A stretch of 64,000 bases of DNA, taken from positions 1,212,839-1,276,838 of the forward strand of contig NW_005196021.1 in assembly GCF_000372725.1 (NCBI RefSeq), in the 5' to 3' direction. Source of the stretch: Emiliania huxleyi CCMP1516 (lineage: Eukaryota; Haptophyta; Isochrysidales; Noelaerhabdaceae). This document shows positions 59,315 to 64,000 of this stretch, one piece after another. Positions within the stretch are counted from its first letter, which is position 1; each line of letters opens with the position of its first letter. The position numbers were made by a program, and so were the translations under genes. The notes below the pieces were generated by a model. That model made no database searches. It saw only the letters and a list, made by a program, of their open reading frames with translations, and was not told the origin of the DNA.

Positions 59315-59943
59315 GCCGGATCACCCCAGCTCTGCGTTCTCGCACATGGAGTGCGAGGTATCTCGACTGTTGCCATCCCAAACGGTCCTCCCCTTTCTCC
59401 TGCCCGGGGCGCGCGCGCGGGGCGGCGGGAAGAGTGCGGGGTGCCTGTGGGTGGGCCCGAGCGAGAGAGAGCGATGAGTGTCATGTGTGTGACCGCCTTC
59501 CTTCTGTCTCGCGCCTTGTGGGGGAGCGGAAAGGAGGAACTCTTCCCAAGCAAGAGCGCACAGCGCCGCCACCAACCAACCACCACTCTACACAGACGTG
59601 CTGCATGCAAGCAGCGCCGGGCGATGACGGCTTACGCCCCGACCCAGCCCGCTTGCGCTTCCTCGGCACACCCCGGCAGCCAATGAATGTGTGACGGCTC
59701 TCGAGCCCTAAGCAATGCATGCATGAACACCATGGAGAGGGAGAAAAGTTTTGTCTACCACTGTCGCTTGAATAATTTAGTATTTACTTGAACATGTTGT
59801 ATATTCTCAACATACAACAACTCACAGGTTCGACACACAGATCACAGTACCAAAAGAGGCACAGCTTGAAAATATAATTGTACAATTTTCATGCACGCAA
59901 CGTCCACAGCTTCGTGTGGCGTGGGGGGGGGGGGGGTGGGGTT
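59315..59943. other. Intergenic, no gene seen
   Basis: Holds the inverted motif copy at 59823-59865 and an AT-richer palindromic stretch GAAAAT..ATTTTC just after it (about 59868-59890), then a poly-G run near 59922. Confidence 0.4.
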
Positions 59944-60462
59944 CTAGGGAGGAGATGCCGGGCGCGTTTCACTCGGCGGCGGCAACGGGTTTGGCGATGG
60001 CGGCAGCAACGGCGACGGCGGCGGGCTCTGCGGCAGCGACGGAGGCGGCGGCGAGGGCGGGCAGATGGGCACGACGTCACTGCATGACTCGGGGCACGCG
60101 GCGATCAGACGGGCGATAAATGCAGGCTCATGAAGGAGGCCAAAGCCCTGGCGGCACGGGTAGTTGTTCCAGTTTCTGCACGTGAACCCGGCCTCGGAGT
60201 AAGTCGGGTCGTCGTGGCAGCCGACCGGTGGGAAGGGCGGAAACGGCAGCGGCCCGGGCGCCGATGGCGGTGGCGAGGGCGACGCCGAGGGCGGCGGTGG
60301 CGGCGGCTCGGCCGGGTGTGGCGACTCTGGAGGTGGCGGCGATGGCGCTACCGAAGGAGGCGGCGACGGCTCTGCGGAGGGAGGTGGCGGCGACGGCGAA
60401 TCCTCGGGAACCGAGCCGAAGGCCGAGACGTACCCGGGTGCGACCAGCGCAAGCACGGTCAA
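59944..60462 (-). CDS. Secreted proline-rich protein with a six-Cys ShKT-like module
   Basis: 172 residues in one exon. A short signal peptide (MTVLALVAPGYVSAFGS) is followed by SPPPP repeats, then one module with about six Cys residues (VGCHDDPTYSEAGFTCRNWN, YPCRQGFG, LIAACPESCSDVVPIC), then a second SPPP-rich tail. Proline repeats of this kind are hydroxylated and glycosylated in algal and plant cell-wall proteins. The Cys module resembles ShKT-type domains, also seen in the gene at 2478-5933. It is probably a wall or scale-associated structural protein. Confidence 0.65.
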   Translation of the reverse strand: MTVLALVAPGYVSAFGSVPEDSPSPPPPSAEPSPPPSVAPSPPPPESPHPAEPPPPPPSASPSPPPSAPGPLPFPPFPPVGCHDDPTYSEAGFTCRNWNNYPCRQGFGLLHEPAFIARLIAACPESCSDVVPICPPSPPPPSLPQSPPPSPLLPPSPNPLPPPSETRPASPP

Positions 60463-60898
60463 CGAACGTGGGGTGACGGTGGCGAAGCAACGACGAATGG
60501 CGCCGCTTATCTACAGTACCAGGTACAACGAAAAATACGCGCGGGCCGCTGCGTGTGCGCCACCGCACGCACACCGTCGACCCCGCCGGGTCCCGCTCTC
60601 TAGCACCCCAAAGCCCAATCAATATTGTGCAATAATTGAATAGATAGAAGATACCGTATACATTGCTGAAGGTAGTAGGTACGGCTAGCTCTAGTAACTC
60701 TGAAACTGTACGCACTGGACGCGGGTCCGACTGAGAGGTGTGTACATACGTCATGCCGTGAGCCCGTATAACTGAATACATGGGAATTGCAATTGGGTGC
60801 ACCGCGGGGGCGGAGTCCGGCGGAGAGGCGGGGCGCGAGGCGCGAGGGAACTCCGGCAGTCCCCTCTCAACAAAGGGCGCAGTCCTCGCCTCGGAGTC
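60463..60898. other. Intergenic, no gene seen
   Basis: Short region between two minus-strand genes; no supported feature. Confidence 0.4.
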
Positions 60899-62821
60899 TC
60901 ACTTCTCCTCTTGCAGCTCCACGATGAATCCTGTGGCGAGCGGCACGTACAGGCTGCGGCGGGTCTGCGAGCTGTCGCCCGAGTGGACGTAGTATGGCGC
61001 GCGCGCCGCGTCGAGCCGTGCGCGAAAGGGCTCGAGACTGCTCACGCGCAGCCCGAGCCCGTTGCCGAAAAACGTCGAGAGCGCGGGGTCCGCGAGGGCG
61101 ACCTGCCCCACGTCCTCGCCCGCGTGCTTTGCGTGCCCCGCCACCAGGCGGCGCTGCACGTCGCGCACGCTCGCCGTCGAGCCGCCGCTCGGCTGGTCCG
61201 TCTTTGAGAACTGGTGCACAAAGTGAAGGTCGAAGTCGGCGAGGCGCTGCCACTTGAGCATCGCGCACTCGCCGTTGGAGAACCGGTGCGAGCGCGGCTG
61301 CAGGAAGGCGAGCACGTCGCCGAGCCCCTCACCGCCGATGAAGCGCTGCAAGTGCTGCAGCGCCGCCTCCGGCGTGTCGGTCGGCAGGGCGAGGTGCTTG
61401 GCCTGCAGGTGCGGGATCGGCGGCAGCGGCGCGTCCGGCCTCACTGCGGAGCGCCACGCGCCCGGCGGTGGGGTCGGGAGGCGCGAGGTTGGGGTCGTGG
61501 CTCGGCAAAAGTTAAAGGGCTCGGTCGCGGCGAGACTCATGTTGAGTCCCTGCAGCTGGAAGGTGATGCCCCTGGGTATCTCCACGTACGCAGACGTGCC
61601 GCGCGTCACGAAGGGCACGCCGTCGCGCAGCAGCCTGACCAGCACCGCGTCGAGGTTCTCCGTCCACAGCGCCAGGTGCCAGTCCTGCCACCAGTCCCAC
61701 GTCTCCTGCACGCCGAAGCGGTGCACCTTTGACATCTCGTCGGCGAGCCGCTCGGCGGTGAGGAGGCTGCCCTCCGAGGCGGGCGGCTCGTCGCTCCTGA
61801 CGAAGTAGACGTCGTGCGGCCCTTCGTTCAGGTGACGCGTGTCGGCCCGCAGGGCCTGCGTGGCCTGACTCGTGCTGCCGGGCCGGAAGCGGACTGCCGC
61901 CACAAGCCTGCCGTGCGCGGCCGCGCGAGTCTGAAACGTGCGCGGGTCCTCGAGCAGGGTTGCGCCCAGGTAGTCGACTAGGAAGGCCGCCGCGAGCCGG
62001 GGCGTCGGGGTGACGAAGCTGGAAAAGGCGTACCGGGCGGCGGGGAGCGGAAGCGACGACGACTCTGCGCCCCGCTGCCGCGTCTGGCTGCCGGGGCGCT
62101 TGCTGCCTCGCCCCCTCGAGGGCGGATTGGCGGGTGCGGGCTGCAGCACGCGGCAGACGACGGGAAACGAGGCTGGGACGGTGTGCGTCACCGGCACGGT
62201 GTGCAGCTCGCACCTGGTGTAGGCGCCGCCTCGCGCCCCGCCTCGCGGGAAGGTGCTGTGCTCATAGGCGACGCACCCTCCGTCCACGACACAGCGAGCC
62301 TCGCACTGGGACTGGGAGAGCTCCCAGATCTCGCTGTAGACGCCGTCGCCCTCTCGAGTGCGGCACATGCCCGATGGCGAGGCAAAGATCCGGCGCGTCA
62401 AGGCCAGAGGCGCTGGCGAGGGCAGCGTTGGCGGCGCACGTGGCGGCGGCGTGGACGGCGGCGGTGACGCTTGTCGGGGCGCAAGCGGCGGCGGCAGCGG
62501 CGAGTGTGGCGGCGGTGGTGAGTTCTTCCAGCGAACAAGAGAGCCGAGAGACGAGTAACTCGCCGGCGACCACCGCCTGAGGTATTCTGACCACGTTTGT
62601 GCCGGCGGCAGTGGCGAAAACGGCGGCGGCGGCGGCGGCGCGGCGGGCGCGAGCATCACCATTGCTGCGAGGGCGCGAGCATCAGCTGCGAGGGCGCGAG
62701 CACTTGCCGCGGCAGGTAAAGTGTCCTCCATTCGAAAGGCGTTTCGCTGACGAAAAGAAAAAAACCCGTGGGCATGGGCTCGCCGCCCTGGTGTGGGTGT
62801 AGCACTGTAGCAACTCGACAA
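60899..62821 (-). CDS. Secreted or membrane-anchored PAN/Apple-like plus VOC-like protein
   Basis: Up to 640 residues; the Met at residue 31 (MEDTLPAAASARALAADARA) or the one before the hydrophobic MVMLAPAA may be the true start. An Ala-rich leader and Pro-rich linkers (SPPPSTPPPRAPPTLPSP) come first. Then a PAN/Apple-like Cys module: CRTREGDGVYSEIWELSQSQ, CEARCVVDGGCVAYEHSTF and YTRCELHTVPV. Two regions then resemble the vicinal-oxygen-chelate (glyoxalase-like) fold: YAFSSFVTPTPRLAAAFLVD with LALWTENLDAVLVRLLRDGV and SAYVEIPRGITFQLQGLN; and later FDLHFVHQF with LDAARAPYYVHSGDSS and SLYVPLATGFIVELQEE. VOC proteins bind metals or small molecules, but the full metal ligand set is not obvious. 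No intron seen. Confidence 0.6.
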   Translation of the reverse strand: MSSCYSATPTPGRRAHAHGFFSFRQRNAFRMEDTLPAAASARALAADARALAAMVMLAPAAPPPPPPFSPLPPAQTWSEYLRRWSPASYSSLGSLVRWKNSPPPPHSPLPPPLAPRQASPPPSTPPPRAPPTLPSPAPLALTRRIFASPSGMCRTREGDGVYSEIWELSQSQCEARCVVDGGCVAYEHSTFPRGGARGGAYTRCELHTVPVTHTVPASFPVVCRVLQPAPANPPSRGRGSKRPGSQTRQRGAESSSLPLPAARYAFSSFVTPTPRLAAAFLVDYLGATLLEDPRTFQTRAAAHGRLVAAVRFRPGSTSQATQALRADTRHLNEGPHDVYFVRSDEPPASEGSLLTAERLADEMSKVHRFGVQETWDWWQDWHLALWTENLDAVLVRLLRDGVPFVTRGTSAYVEIPRGITFQLQGLNMSLAATEPFNFCRATTPTSRLPTPPPGAWRSAVRPDAPLPPIPHLQAKHLALPTDTPEAALQHLQRFIGGEGLGDVLAFLQPRSHRFSNGECAMLKWQRLADFDLHFVHQFSKTDQPSGGSTASVRDVQRRLVAGHAKHAGEDVGQVALADPALSTFFGNGLGLRVSSLEPFRARLDAARAPYYVHSGDSSQTRRSLYVPLATGFIVELQEEK

Positions 62822-63472
62822 CTCGAGAGAGGGTGACCTTCACCTTGCGTGAGTTTAGAGAATACAATTGGCTTAAAAAACAAACAAAGAGAATACTCAC
62901 TTCTCTCTCTTCACCTTGCGTGTTTTGAGAGAGAGAGAGATTTTTGGAAACGACACCTGGACAAAAACAAAAAACAAAACAATATCTCTCTCACATGGAT
63001 GGCAGCACACTCCGAAGTTAAAAAATAAAAACAAATCTGCGCCCGCGACGTTGGGGCACTTCGGGGGCGGATGCGTCGCGGAGAACAGCGAGCGAACTGG
63101 GGTGGCCGATGGTGTAAGGGACGGCTGCTGCACAAAGTGATCAGTTCTAATGAATGTACCGGGGCCCGACGGATAGATGAATCCGGGGCACCCTCCGCTC
63201 GAATCCCTGGCTAGGGGTTCGAGGTGGCCCCCACGGCATCAAGATTTGTGTTTGTTCGGCATCAATCAAAGGGACTGCGGCAGAAGACGCCCAATCTTGC
63301 ACAAGTGCAAGAACCATACTTCTGAAGTTGGGCCCTCAGTCTCTCGCCGATTCTCGCTGCAACCCATGCCACCTCGCGGTCGTCCCATGTGTTCGTAAAA
63401 TTCTTCTTTCGAAAAAGAAAAAAGAAATTCCGAAGGGTGCGCCAGCACGCCGGCGCCAGACTGCAAAGCATC
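62822..63472. promoter_or_regulatory. Upstream region with CT-rich and shared promoter-like elements
   Basis: TTCACCTTGCGTG occurs twice (about 62841 and 62911). A GAGAGAGAGAGATTTTT run at about 62930 is opposed by ATATCTCTCTCAC at about 62983. TTCTGAAGTTGGGCCCTC (63320-63337) matches 7442-7459, and 63338-63390 matches the reverse complement of 22105-22172. It leads into the gene at 63473. Confidence 0.5.
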
Positions 63473-63783
63473 ATGGAGTGGCTCAAATCGGTTCACTTTT
63501 ATCGCAAGGTGCCAGCGGATCTTACGGAGGCGACCCTCGCGGGAGGCACCATCTCTCTCCTCTCGTCGCTCGCCATGGCCTACCTCTTTGTCTCCAACTT
63601 TCGCAGCTTTTTGCAGATCGAGACAGTCACGAGCGTGCGGCTCGATGAGTCACAGGAGAAGAAGATCCAGATCAACTTCAACGTGACGCTGCACCACCTG
63701 CCCTGTCGCTTCGCCTCGGTAGACATCGCCGACGTGATGGGCACACACCTGCAGAACGTATCCGCAAACATCGTCAAGACCCG
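63473..63783 (+). CDS. ERGIC/ERV41-46 or PDI-C type secretory-pathway protein, first exon
   Basis: The first exon begins MEWLKSVHFYRKVPADLTEA, TLAGGTISLLSSLAMAYLFV (transmembrane) and SNFRSFLQIETVTSVRLDE, then QINFNVTLHHLPCRFASVDI and ADVMGTHLQN. This is the N-terminal signature of the ERGIC3/Erv46 family and of plant PDIL5-4/PDI-C (DFYRK..DLTEA, membrane helix, INFN, LPC, SVD..DV.G). In PDI-C proteins a thioredoxin domain follows; in Erv46 a lumenal cargo-receptor domain does. The exon ends at a GT donor (ACCCG|GTGCGC) in phase 2, and the rest lies beyond the window. The role is ER-Golgi cargo transport or oxidative folding. Confidence 0.75.
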
Positions 63784-64000
63784 GTGCGCGGCAGCGCCAT
63801 CATGATCCCCACCACCACCTCCCCTTGGCCCGTTGCCCCACCCCGGGGCTCGTGGGTCCCCAAGCCTTTCTTTTGCCTTTCCTTGGCCTTTCTTTCCCCT
63901 TTCAAAAGTTTCCCCCCCCCGGCCCCCCCCGCCCACCCCCTCACCCACCACCCTCATTCACCGGGGCAGGCTTGACGCGGACGGCGGCGTTCTGGGCCGA
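63784..64000 (+). other. Start of intron 1 of the ERGIC/PDI-C gene
   Basis: Follows the GT donor at 63784 and contains poly-C runs; no acceptor is obvious before the window ends. Confidence 0.5.

Noticed and set aside
59823-59865. tRNA or tRNA-derived SINE because of GGTTCGACACAC
   Set aside because: No A box, no cloverleaf and no acceptor pairing.

Overview
The window reads as nuclear DNA of a GC-rich unicellular alga with a secondary plastid, most probably a haptophyte or a similar marine microalga. The supporting features are very high GC, genes on both strands, short spliceosomal introns with many GC-AG as well as GT-AG boundaries, an FKBP with a bipartite plastid and Tat-type leader, secreted proline-rich proteins, many RCC1 and beta-helix proteins, and intronic minisatellites. 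There is no operon structure, rRNA, tRNA or CRISPR. The lineage is inferred from gene style and was not confirmed by any search.

Layout. 1-1398: three exons of a seven-helix receptor of the cAMP-receptor type, cut by the window edge. 1761-2397: a possible non-autonomous element with 22-bp inverted ends. 2478-5933 (-): a large secreted ShKT plus RCC1-repeat protein. 7735-8043: a small membrane protein. 9345-11152 (-): a double cold-shock-domain, glycine-rich RNA-binding protein. 12495-14096: a bestrophin-type anion channel in four exons. 14856-15000: a long hairpin. 15274-16891: decayed mobile-element-like coding DNA. 17186-18574: an F-box RCC1 protein. 19150-21180 (-): a beta-helix and Cys-rich protein cut short by an RNase H retroelement relic. 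21370-21996 (-): a small type II membrane protein with a 33-nt intron. 22797-23483 (-): a plastid FKBP. 26433-26855 (-): a small, probably mitochondrial, membrane protein. 29248-33818 (-): an ABC-F ATPase with many odd introns.

35339-41588 is the centrepiece: a receptor-like protein with a signal peptide, beta-helix coils encoded by a tandem exon array, Cys-rich modules, about eight membrane helices and a C-terminal TIR domain, with a frameshift near 41000. It is followed by a GT32 glycosyltransferase (41862-42887, -), a small secreted Cys-rich protein (43567), an ETF-beta gene lacking its middle (44866-45294, -), a truncated sulfotransferase copy (45887), a second TIR-like multi-pass membrane protein (46496-48540, -), the complete sulfotransferase (49406), an EF-hand protein (52466), a lysine-rich unknown (55180), an LRR protein (57920-59190, -), two secreted proline-rich proteins (59944 and 60899, -), and the first exon of an ERGIC/PDI-C-type secretory protein (63473).

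Two themes stand out. First, several introns, above all in the ABC-F and bestrophin genes, carry direct repeats of 9-14 nt placed exactly across both splice junctions, and many are filled with minisatellites of about 10 bp period. This looks like recent intron gain by insertion (introner-like) or by local duplication. Second, two different multi-pass membrane proteins carry TIR-like domains that keep the glutamate expected for NADase activity; one of them has an ectodomain built from tandemly duplicated phase-0 exons. A truncated relative of that receptor lies 15 kb away. The genes are otherwise functionally unrelated neighbours.
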